Below, piece by piece: positions 23,720 to 35,625 of a DNA stretch of 64,000 nt. The first letter of the stretch is position 1. Each line of letters begins with the position of its first letter. The translations under genes were made by a program, and so were the position numbers. Below the pieces are notes generated by a model. It was given only the letters and a program-made list of their open reading frames with translations, was not told the DNA's origin and made no database searches. Source of the DNA: Lithobates sylvaticus. Taxonomy: Eukaryota; Chordata; Amphibia; Anura; Ranidae. Location: the NCBI GenBank assembly GCA_028564925.1, contig CM053031.1:100676888-100740887 (forward strand), in the 5' to 3' direction.

Positions 23720-25267
23720 CAGTTATTAAGGACTATGGCTTTACAACCACTTTAAGAATGAGGACATATTAAATAAAGATATACAAAGACATTTGAATTT
23801 GAATGATAACCCTCCAGCATCTTTGAGGCAAAGTAAACAAGCATGTTAGGTTTGGGTGAATTTATCTGTGCATGTAAACAGAGAGAGGAGGGGGGAGGAT
23901 CAGAGTACAGCAGGCAATAACCAGCAATGCTGCTTATTTCAGGAAAGATTGAGGGATGGCAGAATATGGGACTGGTTCCATCCAGCCATCCAGTCATCCA
24001 GTCAATGCTCATAAATGTGGTCAACATCCTACACCCATACAATAATTTCCTAGTGCTTAATTTGGCTATCTATACAGAACCTATAAACTATTTCTACCAC
24101 ATTTGCAAAAATTTGTGATACAACACTGCAAGAGGTGCCTGTCCTCATAGATGTGAGGTCATCACTAAATCTGAAAACTGACCAAAACAATCCAGATCGA
24201 GCAACGTTTATCTGTGACAGATTTAGGTTCTGTGTCAGCAGGTTTTGGGTCTGTGTCAATGGCATCAGTGTGGCATGAGTTCAGTTTCAGAATTTACTGA
24301 CAGGTGCATTTGACCTGCAGTTAACCTGCTTCTGACCTGCATCTGGCTTGCTTTAAAAGGGTTTTGTATTCCTGCAGGCTTACATGGGAGAAATGCAAAA
24401 CCCACTTAAACTGAACTGAACAAAAGCCCTCCTATAGCCACGTAACCCCAAGAATGGTGGTTATAAGGAGAATAAGATTATGGTGTCAGCTAAATACAAA
24501 TTCTGTGGGAAAATAATAAATGCTCTAGAATTGTAATATTTGAAAATATTAATAATCGCAGCACAGACTGAGAATATTGGAACTATTAGTTCCAATAAAA
24601 AGAAAAGGATGGCATTACAGATGTTCTGATGTATTCTTTTGATACATGATAGATTTGTGAAACAATGAAAATAATTTGTCATTTCGCTCTATTTTTATCA
24701 CCCGCTTGAGGCATTATATTTAGCCATATATCATATACATATCATGTATTATACATTTCGGCATGTAGGGGATTGTGCATATATGTTAGCATGTGTTATT
24801 AGACAGAAAAATAATATTACTAGTATTGCTTAGTGAAATTGTTCTGATTGTTTTTAGCTCTACATTTTTAATTCATTATTTATTTATTTCTTTTTTCACT
24901 ATTTATCACTATCTGTTACGCTTACCATTTACTACAAACAAATTCTATATTGTCATTTATATGGTTACAAAAAAAAGACAGGAAATTAATAATTATTTTA
25001 AAGTCTCCTAATTAGCAGGCACATGCACCCAAAAGAGAATTGCAGTTTGCTTCTTATAAGTCGTAGATATTCCTACAATAAGATCTTGCTGCCATATTTC
25101 CTGGCTCTGTGCCCACACTTGGGGATTTTGAGTGTTCCCCACCACCTTTGTGTGTTCAGAACCCCCTATTACATTCTCTGCAATATAAATAAAAATACAA
25201 AAGAGCTAGAGCCTCTTATAAAAGGTATTCAAACAGTATTATATCATATCATATGTGCATATCTCAC
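23720..25267. other. No recognisable feature
   Basis: AT-rich sequence following the LINE A target duplication. No frame, array or inverted repeat supports a call. It may be intron of the candidate host gene. Confidence 0.35.
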
Positions 25268-25344
25268 CTGAGATCAGTTATGCTGTAATGTCCAGCTTGT
25301 TGAGAAAATTGATCCTCAGCACTGTACCCCATGATGTGGTATTT
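25268..25344 (-). CDS. Candidate exon of the same host gene (77 nt)
   Basis: On the minus strand GTGTGTGAGCCCTAG (acceptor, ending 25345) precedes 77 nt followed by GTGAGAT (donor, 25267-25261). The open frame reads HIMGYSAEDQFSQQ and AGHYSITDL plus two bases of the next codon, in phase with the micro-exon at 5288-5267. An in-frame TAG lies immediately upstream, so either this is an internal exon or the first coding exon with ATG in ATCATGG. Gene not recognised. Confidence is limited because only splice consensus, phase and composition support it. Confidence 0.42.
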
Positions 25345-25349
25345 CTAGG

Positions 25350-25750
25350 GCTCACACACTTTATGAAAAGCAATCTGTACAGGACATAAACCTGACTGTT
25401 CACTACAAGAACAGGCTGAATGTTTTCTTCCTGTCACCTAGGAGCTGCAGGGCAGGGCAGACAGCCAGCAGTCTCAAACTGGTATTCATAGCCTCTGTAA
25501 CTTGTATACAAAGCCAGCAAAGGATCATAAGCTATTGACAGCAGTGGGCCATGTATATTTCTTTTAAAAGAAAAAAACGTTGGATTTGTTTATTGCATGT
25601 CTATGTACAGTTTTTGCTCTATTGTATGTCTATTGCACTATATGCATAACATTTATGGAGACATAATAGTCAGTCCTATATATCTTTTACATAGTGGGTA
25701 TAACAATAAAATCAAAACTTAATACAATAGGCATTGAAGAACAACAATTA
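25350..25750. other. No recognisable feature
   Basis: Unrecognised sequence between the candidate exon and the microsatellite. Confidence 0.35.
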
Positions 25751-25751
25751 G

Positions 25752-25752
25752 C

Positions 25753-25820
<68 letters not shown>
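25752..25820. repeat. (TAGA)n microsatellite
   Basis: About 17 uninterrupted tetranucleotide units, followed by an AAGAAATA-rich degenerate tail to about 25845. Confidence 0.95.
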
Positions 25821-25875
25821 AAGAAATAAAGAAATAAAGAAAGAATAGGGTTCATGCACACTGGATACATCTTAT

Positions 25876-26270
25876 GCCGCGTATACACGATCAGACTTTC
25901 CAGCAAACTAGGTCCAGCGGTCTTTCCGACGGACTTTCGCCCGAGTTCCGATGGACTTTCCGAATGGACTTGGCCACATACGAATGGACTAAGTCCGGTC
26001 GAAAGTCCGTTCGTTCGAGCATGGTGATGTAAACGGGACAAAAAAATAGCCAGTAGCCAATAGCTGCCCTTGCGTCGTATTTGGTCTGTTGGACCAGCAC
26101 ACAGACAAACCTTTGAGTCCGTCGGATAGATTTAAATCATGTTCTATTTCTAGGTCCGCCGGAATTTTTTCCCGAAAAACTAACGGATTAGCCCGCACAC
26201 GATCGGATTGTCCGACGGACTAATCCAGTCAGACCTAGTTTCCCGGAAAGTCCGGTCGTGTGTACGTGGC
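25876..26270. mobile_element. MITE with 26-bp terminal inverted repeats (395 bp)
   Basis: Left end GCCGCGTATACACGATC and right end GATC-like GGTCGTGTGTACGTGGC are inverted, about 22 of 26 bases matching. Flanks TTA and TCA could be a diverged 3-bp duplication, which would fit PIF/Harbinger, but this is weak. Similar motifs (CGCGTACACACGA) occur at 30148-30160. Non-coding. Confidence 0.7.
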
Positions 26271-26275
26271 ATCAG

Positions 26276-26849
26276 ATGCCTCTCTCCTGGCAGCAAAAAA
26301 ATGCTGCACACTGGTAAATGTGTGTATTGCGTTTACCTGTATTTAGCAGTGTCAAGCACTAATAATTTATTCTGGCCAGTGAAATTAAATAACGCCTAGC
26401 ATTAAGGCACCTTTACAGGCTTTTTTTCAGCGTCAAGTGTTTTTCTGGCAAATCTCTTCTCTCGTGAACAAAATTCTTCTGCTTTCAGGATAGCAGCTTT
26501 TACTGCTACTATGAACTGTTGCTCCAAAACTCTGGTAAAAGCTTATATGTGCATGGACAGTGAGATTGAGTTGTTTTCAGGGGCTTTTCCAAAAAACGCC
26601 AAAAGCTCCAAAAACGTGAGTCTGGGAGTGGCAAATATAACCCTTGTATTTTATGCATGCTTTATTTTTGCAATCATATATCTACTTGCAGAGAGTTTCT
26701 GCTGGTCTCTAGGACATTCTATCCATGCAGAACGGACGACCAGCAAGAAAGTAAGTTAGGGAGCACACATGTTGCAGTGGCTCTACAGAGAAACCAGGGA
26801 AAGGGAAGTTGTAATAGGGGCTGATATTAACATGCAGTAGAAAAGCAAA
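26276..26849. other. No recognisable feature
   Basis: Unrecognised sequence between two DNA-transposon remnants. Confidence 0.3.
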
Positions 26850-27401
26850 CAGGCATACCCCGCTTTACAGACACTCACTTTACGTACACTCACAACGAGT
26901 ACAAACATTCCCGTGCCGTGCAGCCGCAGTAGAAGGAACTGAAGCTCTGAGCATGTAGCCTGCCCTGTTCCATTGTGCTCTTCCTGTGCGTATCCTGGCT
27001 GCCTCTCCACCTCCGGTGACATCACATCTGCACTTTGGTTCTTCCGGCTTCCCTGTCAGCCACAGAATGCAATCCAGTCTCTCTACAGCACCAGTGTCCT
27101 CTGTGCACAGCGCGATATCCGGGGGATGGATTGGAGTGCCCCCCCCCTGCATCAGATGAGCCTATTTACATTTTCTTTGTGTGAGTGTTCCACCTGACAC
27201 CACCACTACAGACCCTGATGCCCCTACTACAGCCCCTGAAGCCCCTGACACCCCCACTAAAGCCACTGACATACCAACTACAGCCCCTGACACTCACAAT
27301 GCAGCCTAGAAGTGAAAAAAGATATTGCTTCACTTTAAGTACATTTTTGTTTTACATACATGCTCTGGTCCCATTGTGTACTCAAAAGTGGGGTATGCCT
27401 G
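26850..27401. mobile_element. Tigger/pogo-like non-autonomous element (552 bp)
   Basis: Inverted ends CAGGCATACCCCGCTTTAC and CAAAAGTGGGGTATGCCTG match the CAGGCATACC terminus known for Tigger elements. The TA target is conserved only on the right (left is AA). Inside, 27190-27306 is a degenerate repeat of CCCCTGACACC-like units. No transposase. Confidence 0.65.
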
Positions 27402-28020
27402 TATACTGTAAGATGTGGCTATGTTTTTTCTAAACACTAGGTTTAGCTCACATCAGTGCATTGCGGGTACATGCGTTGCATGCTTTTCGGCAATGCATAA
27501 AAATGCCCTGCCCCTTTGCAGAAATTAAGCGTGCCATTAATTCTAACTGACACCCTCATGCATCTTGCTAACTTACACGGGTTCTCGTGCTTCAAAATGC
27601 ATGGTATCACAGTACAAAAAATGTTTTGTTTATTTGTGCCAGAGACTTCTTTTGCAGAAACCTGCATCTTTATGCACCTGAAAAACAGAGGTCTTTGCAA
27701 GGCCACACAGAAATTAACTGTTTTCTATGTGTTCCGCGTTCACACTACAATGGTGAGGTGTAGAAAAATGCAGCATGGAAATTAATGAAATGTCACTTTG
27801 TGAAATATTAATAAAGAAAAAAAAAAAGCGAAACAAAAAAAATAGGCAAACAGTACCTTGCCCTTGAAGGGTAAGCTGCGACCCATCAAAATATTGGTAA
27901 TAAAAAGATATGATTGATTCCAGATTCTCCTGTGAAAAAAAAAACTTGCGGTGCCCTGTTCAATTGGACATTGTATGCTTATTTATATGTATTGAGTATG
28001 TATTGAGCACCCAGGAAATT
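27402..28020. other. No recognisable feature
   Basis: Unrecognised sequence. Small open frames lack family resemblance. Confidence 0.3.
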
Positions 28021-28026
28021 ATCCGT

Positions 28027-28990
28027 TGTAAGGGATCAGAAAGGTGAACAGCCAGCTCAGAGACAGTCCAGTAAAAAGGTGCTTTATTCAGCAAAAAGGC
28101 AGAACAAACAAAAGAAACGACAGGCTTGTCTTGAAATATAGTCACATGCATGGGTACAGTTCAGTTTCTGCAGCAGACAGGCTTACAGGGAATAATAGTT
28201 CACAGCTCTAGCCAGAGCTACAGTCTTTTATATAGTTTGCCTCACCCAGCAGATCACAGTCCACACGTGGAGCCTTCCACACAGCACACTGATATCTCTC
28301 TTACTAGTTTTGTTGAACCGCTCGACTAACCCGTCAGTTTGTGGATGATATACCAAAGTCCGCAAGTGTTTAATCTTAAACAGTTTACAGAGCTCCATCA
28401 CTTTCGACATAAATGGGGTACCTTGATCCGTCAAGATCTCGGATGGGAGCCCTGTTCTCATGAATGTCTGAAACAACTCCCATGCAATGACCTTGGATGA
28501 GCAATTTCTTAAAGGGACCGCTTCCAGATACCTGGTGGCATAGTCAAGGACAACTAAAATGTATTGGTCTCCCCTAGCTGACTTGGGTAAGGGGCTCCCA
28601 AAAGTCCATGGCTATGCGATCAAAGGGAACTTTGATAATTGGAAGAAGTACCAGCGGACTGTGAAAATGGGGTGTTGGGGCGGTTCTTTGACAGGTGGGA
28701 CAGGACTCACAGTAGTCTTTAATTTCCCGATATACACCGGGCCAATAAAAACGCTATAAAAACTTTTATCTGCAGCCAGGTGATCCCCAAGTACATGAGC
28801 CAACTTTATGCACAGCTGTAGCACTCGACAGCAGCAGCCATCTCATTCAGGTATTGAGGCTCGGACCGAGACACCCATCGGTGGAGCTCCCTGGACAGAC
28901 AACACAGAAACCGGTCCAATGCGACTCTTTCCACAATCTGTGTGGGTGTCTTCTCCTCGGGTTTCAGCCAGTCCTGAAACAAGTGCATTA
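28027..28990 (-). mobile_element. Ty3/Gypsy fossil: LTR end plus gag and integrase pieces
   Basis: On the minus strand 28806-28988 encodes a stretch (LFQDWLKPEEKTPTQIVE) like the SCAN-type gag segment of vertebrate Gypsy elements, and 28228-28560 encodes an integrase core (EILTDQGTPFMSK, YHPQTDGLVERFNK). An LTR-like end with AATAAAGCACC lies at 28027-28220. The pieces are directly adjacent, so the internal region is largely missing. A broken, old copy with several breaks. Confidence 0.65.
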
Positions 28991-29140
28991 GGTGGTACAG
29001 CTGCGCACGGGCAGGTTTAGCCCTGTAAAAGCGCTAGCCACGGACTTGGCTTGCCCTTAAAGCAACAGTCACTCCCAGCCCTGCTAGGATTTCTGCTATT
29101 AGCAGCTTATAGTCCCGTGCTGACTCTGGAGCCAAGTCAC

Positions 29141-29400
29141 AGTATGGTCAGAAACCAATAATCAGACCGAGACAGAAGTGCAGTTAAAATCACATTTGTT
29201 TAATAATAATAATAAAAGGTAAACAGAGAAACATAGTCAAATCATAGCCATAGTTCGGTAACCAGAATGGATAGTCAGACAAGCCAGGACGTCAGGAAGC
29301 CAGAGATCAGCGTACTTCAGGAGCGGCCAGGAAATCAGGAAATCAGTGAATCTGTAAATCCGCTATCTATTTAACCAGTAAGTGGTTTGTTTCTTATTGT
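29141..29400 (-). mobile_element. LTR-like fragment, same family as 53527-53970
   Basis: The words CAGACCGAGACAGAAGT, TTCGGTAACC and GATAGTCAGACAAGCCAG occur in the same order at 53527-53660. Minus orientation is inferred from the polyadenylation-like ATTAAACAA context. Fossil fragment. Confidence 0.5.
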
Positions 29401-29644
29401 ACCGTAACTGTCTGTACCAGGTCGTGCTTCTGACGGACCTGGGCCTGAGCCAGGACCTCCTCATGTCGGGCCTGTGCTTGTACTAGGACCTGCTCCTGAC
29501 GGCCTCGGCATTCTTATGGAGGGCATGTGCCTGTGTATTAGCCAGTATCATGTGCTTAACCAGATCCTCAATGGCTTGTTTAGAAGACTTCACAGCCTGT
29601 GCAGCTTTAACGCAGGACATGGGATTTGCCTGCACCCCTCAAAC

Positions 29645-30060
29645 TGGGTACAGTTCAGTTTCTGCAGGAGACAGGCTTACAGGCAATAGGTCACAGCTCT
29701 AGCCAGAGCTACAGTCTTTTATGTAGTCTGACTCACTCAGCAAGTCACAGTCCACACGTGGAGCCTTCCACACAGCACACTGATGTCTCTCTCACTAGTT
29801 TTGTTGAACCGCTCGACTAACCCGTCAGTTTGTGGATGATATACCAAAGTCCGCAAGGGTTTAATCTTAAACAGTTTACAGAGCTCCATCACTTTTGACA
29901 TAAATGTGGTAAGGTCTCGGATGGGAGCCCTGTTCTCATGAACGTCTGAAACAACTCCCATGCTACAGTCTTTTATGTAGTTTGGCTCACTCAGCAAGTC
30001 ACAGTCCACACGTGGAGCCTTCCACACAGCACACTGATGTCTCTCTCACTGCTAGCAAAC
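29645..30060 (-). mobile_element. Second Gypsy integrase/LTR fossil fragment
   Basis: Repeats the integrase-core segment and adjoining LTR-like sequence of 28140-28430 (shared CAGTCCACACGTGGAGCC, GCTCGACTAACCCGTCAG). The words around CACGTGGAGCC appear a further time at 30000-30050. A rearranged, broken fragment of the same family. Confidence 0.55.
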
Positions 30061-30143
30061 ATCTCCCCTGACACTTTCAGACCAGCTAACTAATAACCAG
30101 GTCTGAAGGGAAAGTACCTGCCCACTTCAATTAACCCTTTCTA

Positions 30144-30960
30144 AGGTCGCGTACACACGAAGGGACTGAAGTCCAGCGGATAATCCCCTCGGTGGGCGCC
30201 GGCGGACTTTTTGGCGCCAAAGTCCGGCGGACCCAGGCTGACTCTCTACACTGTGCACATGTAAGGAACAAGTGCTACTTTTGGGTATATATGTATACGG
30301 TATACTCAAGCTGTATACTGCAATGCACAAAGATATGTAATAAATAAAAGGGAAAAAAACAGGTAGGAAGGAAATGGTGAACAGGTTGTATGAAGGAAAA
30401 AAGGCAGAACTGAATTTCAAAGCAACATCAGGATCACAAGCAGGGTGACCATGGAAAAAAAGAGAAAAAAGACCCCCAGACGACGGCGATGCAGAAGAGA
30501 GCGGAGGAGTCCGGCGAGAAGACCCCCAAGACGGAAGAAGACCCCCGGAGCAGTGCAATAAAATATTTTTTCAAAAGTGTGTGTGTTTTTGTACTTTACA
30601 TTTTACACCTTAGGTGAATGGGTAGGGGTACATCGTATACTCATTCACATAGGGTGGGGGGCCGGTCTCTGGGGGCCCCCTTATTAAAGGGGGCTGCCTG
30701 TAGTCCTCATCAACATGTAGGCCCCCCTTTCCCCAATGCAGTAATATAATTTGGGGGGAACCCCCACGCCGTTTTTTCGGCGTGGGGATTCCCTTTAAAT
30801 CCATGCCAGCGCGGCGGCATTTACTGCCTACGCTAGCTACGTAACCTGAAGTTACGTTCGAAATGAACGGACTGCTCCGTGTGTGGGCACATGTTATTTC
30901 ATTTTCAAAAGTCCCGCGGATCATTCGTGTGGGCAAGTCCACACGCTCGGATTATTATCT
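30144..30960. repeat. Composite dispersed repeat with MITE-like left end
   Basis: The left end TCGCGTACACACGAAGG resembles the 25876-26270 MITE terminus, and GAATGGGTAGGGGTACA with the hairpin CCCACGCCG...CGGCGTGGGG (30758-30787) is related to 51530-51600. The right end (GTCCACACGCTCGGATTATT) is not a clean inverted repeat. Non-coding. Confidence 0.4.
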
Positions 30961-31000
30961 GGATGTAGGTAGTAATGCAGTAATATAAAGCCATGCCATG

Positions 31001-31006
31001 TTATTA

Positions 31007-31044
<38 letters not shown>
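31001..31044. repeat. (ATT)n microsatellite, probable LINE tail
   Basis: Uninterrupted TTA/ATT units directly adjoining the 3' end of the minus-strand L2-like LINE. Short-repeat tails are typical of CR1/L2 elements. Confidence 0.85.
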
Positions 31045-31048
<4 letters not shown>

Positions 31049-31576
31049 ATTTATATAGCACCAACAGTTTACGCAGCACATTACAATATAAAAAGGGAGA
31101 CAATACAGTTATAATACAATAAAATACAAGAGGATTAAGAGGGCCCTGCTCAGAAGAGCTTACAATCTAATAGGGTGGGGCAGGTGGTACAAAATGTTGT
31201 AACTGTGGGGAATGAGCGGATGGAAGTGGTAAAAGATTAGTTGGAGGCATGATAGGCTTCCCTGAAGAGATGAGTTTTCAGGGTTCGCCTGAATGTAGCA
31301 AGAGTAGGAGTTAGCTGGACAGGTTGAGGTAGCTAGTTCCAGAAGATGGCAGAGGCTCTGGAGAAATCCTGGAGATGAGCATGGGAGGAGGAGACAAGGG
31401 TGTTTGAGAGGAGGAGGTCTTGGGAGGAGTGGAGAGGACGGTTTGGGTGATATTTGGAGACAAGACTGGTGATGTAGCTCGAAGCAGAGTTGTGAATGGC
31501 TTTGTATGTTGTGGTTAGTATTTTGAATTTAATTGACTGTGCGATTAGGAGCCAGTGTAGGGATTCCCCTGCGGCA
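31045..31576 (-). mobile_element. 3' end of an L2/CR1-like LINE
   Basis: The minus strand encodes LHWLLIAQSIKFKILT, TYKAIHNSASSYI and LQDFSRASAIFWN (31333-31570), the conserved end of the jockey/CR1-L2 ORF2, followed by an untranslated region with GAGCTTACAATCTAA-like sequence and the ATT tail. The same family continues at 37094-38790. About 0.6 kb of ORF2 is missing between the two parts. Confidence 0.7.
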
Positions 31577-33224
31577 GAACAAACTCCAAGCAGCATGGGA
31601 AGGCCTGTACACCATCACCCAGCGTCTGAATGATGTCATCTATTTGGTCAGGTTGGGAGAAGGGAATAGTTCATGAACATGATCAAAGCCCATCATGAGC
31701 GCATGGCTTATGTCATGCCGGCCTGCAGCAGGCCGGAGCCTGAGGAGGCTGATCCACTTTTGGACCTGCTAGCTGACACCAGGGAGGTAGACTCAGAACT
31801 CCTGATAAACTCTAATCTGACTCTCACCCAGGTACCTGGGCTAAAGAGAGTTCTGGCAGTACACGGTAGCAGGTTTACGGGAAAACCTGTGAGGACGCAT
31901 CTAGCTGTCCACCAGGTGGACACCGGGGCCCATCCTCCCATTAAACAGTCAGCCTATCACGTCTCCCTGGAGGTACTAGTCAACACGAAGAGGGAGTTGG
32001 AGGAAATGCTGCAGCTGTGGGTGATTCAGAAGTACCACAGCTCCTGGGCTTCCCCAGTAGTCCTGGTACCCAAAAAGCTGAATGCTTTCACCACTGCAGA
32101 TGCCTACCCCATGCCCCGGATTGATGAGTTGTTAGATAGACTGGCGGCTGCCTGCCATATCCCAATCATGGATCTTAGCAGGGGGTACTGGCAAATACCT
32201 CTGGCCCATGAGGCTCTGGAAAAGTCGGCCTTCATCACCCCATTTGGCTTGTTCGAATTCACCATCATGCCGTTTGGGATGAAGAATGCCCCATCTACCT
32301 TCCAGAGAGTCATGAATGACTTACTGGAGAGGCTGGAAACCTTTGCAGTAGCCTACCTGGATGACATCTCCGTGTTCAGCCCTACCTGTTAAGAACACCT
32401 GGTGCACCTGTCACAGATCCTGGACCAACTTACAGCTGCCAATCTGACTGTCAAACCCAGTAAGTGTCAGATCGGCATGACTGATGTGCAGTACTTTGGA
32501 CACCAGGTAGGAGGAGGCACCCTGAAACCTGAGACTGCGAAGATTGAGGCCATCCTGGCCTGGCCTACCCCCCAAACCAAAAAGCAGGTTATGTCTTTCT
32601 TGGGGACTGCTGGCTACTATAGGAAGTTTGTATGTAACTATAGTAGCCTGGCCAAATCTCTGACTGACCTAACCAAAAAGAAACTGCCCAAAGTGGTGTC
32701 TTGGACACCAGAATGTGAGCAGGCATTTCGGGCCTTGAAGGAGGTGCTGGCCAGCACTCCTGTGCTACAGGCTCCAGACTTCACCTGCCATTTCCTAGTG
32801 CAGACGGATGCCTCTGCCTATGGATTAGGTGCAGTACTGAGTAAGGTGGATGATGCCTGAGAGGAGCATCCCATCCTCTACCTGAGCCGGAAGCTGCTTC
32901 CCAGGGATGTAGCATATGCCACGATCGAAAAGCAGTGTGCGATCATGTGGGCTCTCCAGAAGTTACAAATGTACTTTTATGGATGGCATTTCACTGTGAT
33001 CACGGATCACAATCCCTTGAGCTGGCTAAATTGTATTGCTGGGGAGAATGGCAAACGCCTTCGGTGGAGCTTAATCCTGCAGCAATACGACTTCACCATC
33101 CAGGATAAGAAAGGCAGCACCCATGGCAATGCTGATGGGCTGTTACGACAAGCCAAGCCTGCAGGAGTCGGTTGCGCCAGGAGGAAAATTGTAATTCCCT
33201 CCCATGCAACCACCTAAGGGGGAG
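31577..33224 (+). mobile_element. Ty3/Gypsy fossil: reverse transcriptase and RNase H region
   Basis: Plus-strand frames show the Gypsy RT (VVLVPKK, DLSRGYWQIPL, TPFGLFEFTIMPFGMKNAP and the YLDD active-site box in VAYLDDISVF), the RT connection (GYYRKF) and RNase H (QTDASAYGLGAVLS, ITDHNPLSWL, HGNADGLLR). It runs directly into a purine tract and LTR start at 33213-33226. No integrase follows RNase H, which may reflect a Gmr1-like order with integrase upstream, or a loss. Broken (a few breaks), 5' part absent. Left boundary abuts the L2-like LINE. Confidence 0.8.
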
Positions 33225-33560
33225 GTGTAACGATATAACGAAAGCTGTAGCTAGTGGCCATGTGGTTTGAGAACCTTAGGGCAGCCATGACAGCTTGGCT
33301 AACAGTTTAACATTACAGAAAATGACACATAAGTGACAGCGTGGTGTGAGGTTGGCCGGTCCTTAGCGAGGAGGGCAGGAATCTGACACCTGCGTTCCTC
33401 ACGAGTACTACATTATAATTGTCAGCTCATAACCCTATTCTTACCTCTCAATCTGACACTTATCTGCATTTCTTTAAAATAAGACACGTGATTTTGTGAC
33501 AGGATTATTTATATTGATTCATCTATTGTTTTAAGACACTGGTTGTTGGATTGCTTGCCC
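33225..33560 (+). mobile_element. LTR beginning of the Gypsy fossil
   Basis: TGTAACGATATAACGAAAG follows the purine tract AAGGGGGAGG. The 3' limit is not clear because no second LTR of this element is present. Fossil. Confidence 0.5.
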
Positions 33561-34330
33561 ACGACACTTGAACGTCATTGTCTGGTTTATACGTCCTTTA
33601 CTGGTACCGTTAAAGTCCACCATATCAGTTCTATCTCTTAAATATTCCACTGGATGGGGTACCCCCATAGCCTATTCAAGCTCTTCGTGTATGTATATTA
33701 TCTTAAGAAGTTTTATAAAAGTATGTATCTGCATAGGAATCCCATACGGTTTGATGCAAACCTGAAAAATAACATAGACTGCATACGAAGCTTGCCACAA
33801 GGTTGTAAGAAGGCACTTCGAGGTCTCAGCATAGATGAATATAAATAATCCAAAGGTTCTCTGTAGTTAGAATTATGAACATCCTATTAAAATAAATATG
33901 GTATAGTAAAATGCATTAATAATCTGAAAAATCCACCAGATGTTTGAGGAGAAAAGACTACATGTTTAATATTTGTTTCATCTCTGAAAAAATGAGAGTC
34001 ATCATACAGCATCCAAGCCTTAACAGATGGAGAATCCAATAAAAACTAAATGGAGGGATGAAAACCAAATGTTCCTTGTAGTGTAAAGTAGCTCACAGGC
34101 GAGTAGCTTCCTGGTCATGTTAGAAATATGTTGTAAGGTGCAATCAGAGGAGGCCGTTATGCACCAAACTGACAACCAAGAACCCCAGAAAAAAAGAAGG
34201 CATTTTGCTTGTTGTCGCAATATATTTTGCAATTGTAAAAACAGTATATATGTACTTTTTAACCCAACTGAGCAAGAATATACTGGTATTCAGTCTGACA
34301 TCACCCACTGAGAGCTGAAATAAAAAAAAT
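33561..34330. other. No recognisable feature
   Basis: May include the remainder of the LTR, otherwise unrecognised. Confidence 0.3.
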
Positions 34331-34336
34331 GTGGGG

Positions 34337-35186
34337 ACTTAGGGCTCATTTCCACAGGCATATCGATCCAAATGCCCCTGCGAGGGGGCATCTTCACATG
34401 TGTGGAATGCACAGGTGTTCCATGCAGATCCATGCAAGCAGCCTGTTGAAATCATTGACAGGTGGCCAGTTGCACAGATCTCCACACGCATGTCATAGTG
34501 TACATTTATGCACAGTCTGTTTGCTTCCGGATCCGTGCATCAGACCTGCACAAATGTACACTTCAGGATGCACCGGAAGATCCATAAACAGAAAAAGATT
34601 AAGGTTGACTCCCCCAGTGAGATAGATGGAAGTGGGTGGTGATCTCATCCCTATTATATAGATAAGAAAAAATCCCCTAAGGATGGGACTTTAAATAGAA
34701 CACCACTCTCACAAGATTTTAATAAATCATAATATAAATGTTTTATTAGTAAAAAAGATATAAAAAATTCCTCCAAAGATGTTTAGCAGCAGGATGCACG
34801 ATATACAATATGCATGACAATATACATATACATGATAACATACAAAAAGAAATTATACAAAAAATGACATAATAATACAGAACAACATAAAAGAGAACAC
34901 AAATACGGTACTAATACTCTCCCGGAGGTGTGAGTCCCCCGTATACTCGACGCGTTTCCAGTTACCCAGATGCGGGAACCTTCGTCAGGAGTGGGGAGTA
35001 AGATTTATATCAGAGAAGTACCTGTCGCTCACATTGGAGGCGAAGATCCATAAAGGTCCACGCAGTTAGCCGCTTGTCATTGATTTCAACAGGCTGCCTG
35101 TTTGCATTGAACATTTGTGCATTCCACGTAGGTGAAGATGGTCCCTTCCCATTGGTGTATGGATCAGTATGCCCATGTGAAAGAGC
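34337..35186. mobile_element. Foldback/hAT-like element with long diverged inverted arms
   Basis: Left arm (34340-34580) and right arm (35045-35186, reversed) share AGGGCTC, TTCACATG/TTCACCT-type words, GTGGAATGCACA and GCAGCCTGTTGAAATCA in the same order. No convincing target duplication is seen. The centre is occupied by a PLE fragment. Non-coding. Confidence 0.5.
34600..35030 (-). mobile_element. Penelope-like element 3' fragment
   Basis: On the minus strand CTGACGAAGG...GGAAACGCGTCGAG (34989-34945) matches the hammerhead-like signature of PLE terminal regions, followed by an AT-rich tail with AATAAAACATTTATATT (34733-34750), like the terminal block of the 40.6-51.2 kb PLE. Only the end is present. 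Inserted between the arms of the foldback element. Confidence 0.5.
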
Positions 35187-35419
35187 CCTTACTGTGGAAC
35201 TAAACCCACAAATGTAACTGTTTCCCAAAGCCGTTACATCCAAGGCATGCCAGAAATTATGTCACAGCTTCTTTTGGACTCAGCTGAACTGTTAAGCTTT
35301 TACGGCAAGTAATAACTGGCTGTGCAGAGAGCCGCGAATAGCTGTGGCCACCCATGACCTGTCATTACAGTGAATGGAGCCGCTGGCTGCACCTACCCAC
35401 AGACAGACGTAATTTAATC

Positions 35420-35620
35420 ACTACTGGGTTTTTTTTTTTTGCTATATAAGATAAAAAAATACCGGAAAATTGTGAAAAAAATTATTTCTCTTAGTTTCTG
35501 TTAAAACATTCTGCAAATAATCTTTCTTCATGAATTTTGGCCAAAATGTAGTCTGCTACATTTTTTTGGCAAAGATAACCCAAATTATTTAGTCTGTGTA
35601 AAAGTCTACACGCTATGGTA
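35420..35620. mobile_element. Fragment of a TTAA-family MITE
   Basis: Contains GAAAAAAATTATTTCTC and TTGGCCAAAATGTAGTCTG-like words in the same order as 6540-6600 (AAATTATTTTTCTCAG, GGCCAATATGTATTC). Both ends are lost. Confidence 0.45.
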
Positions 35621-35625
35621 TAGAT

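Noticed and set aside
25748-26041. 97-codon minus-strand frame ending in a repeated YLSI motif
   Set aside because: The end is the TAGA microsatellite and the rest is MITE sequence.
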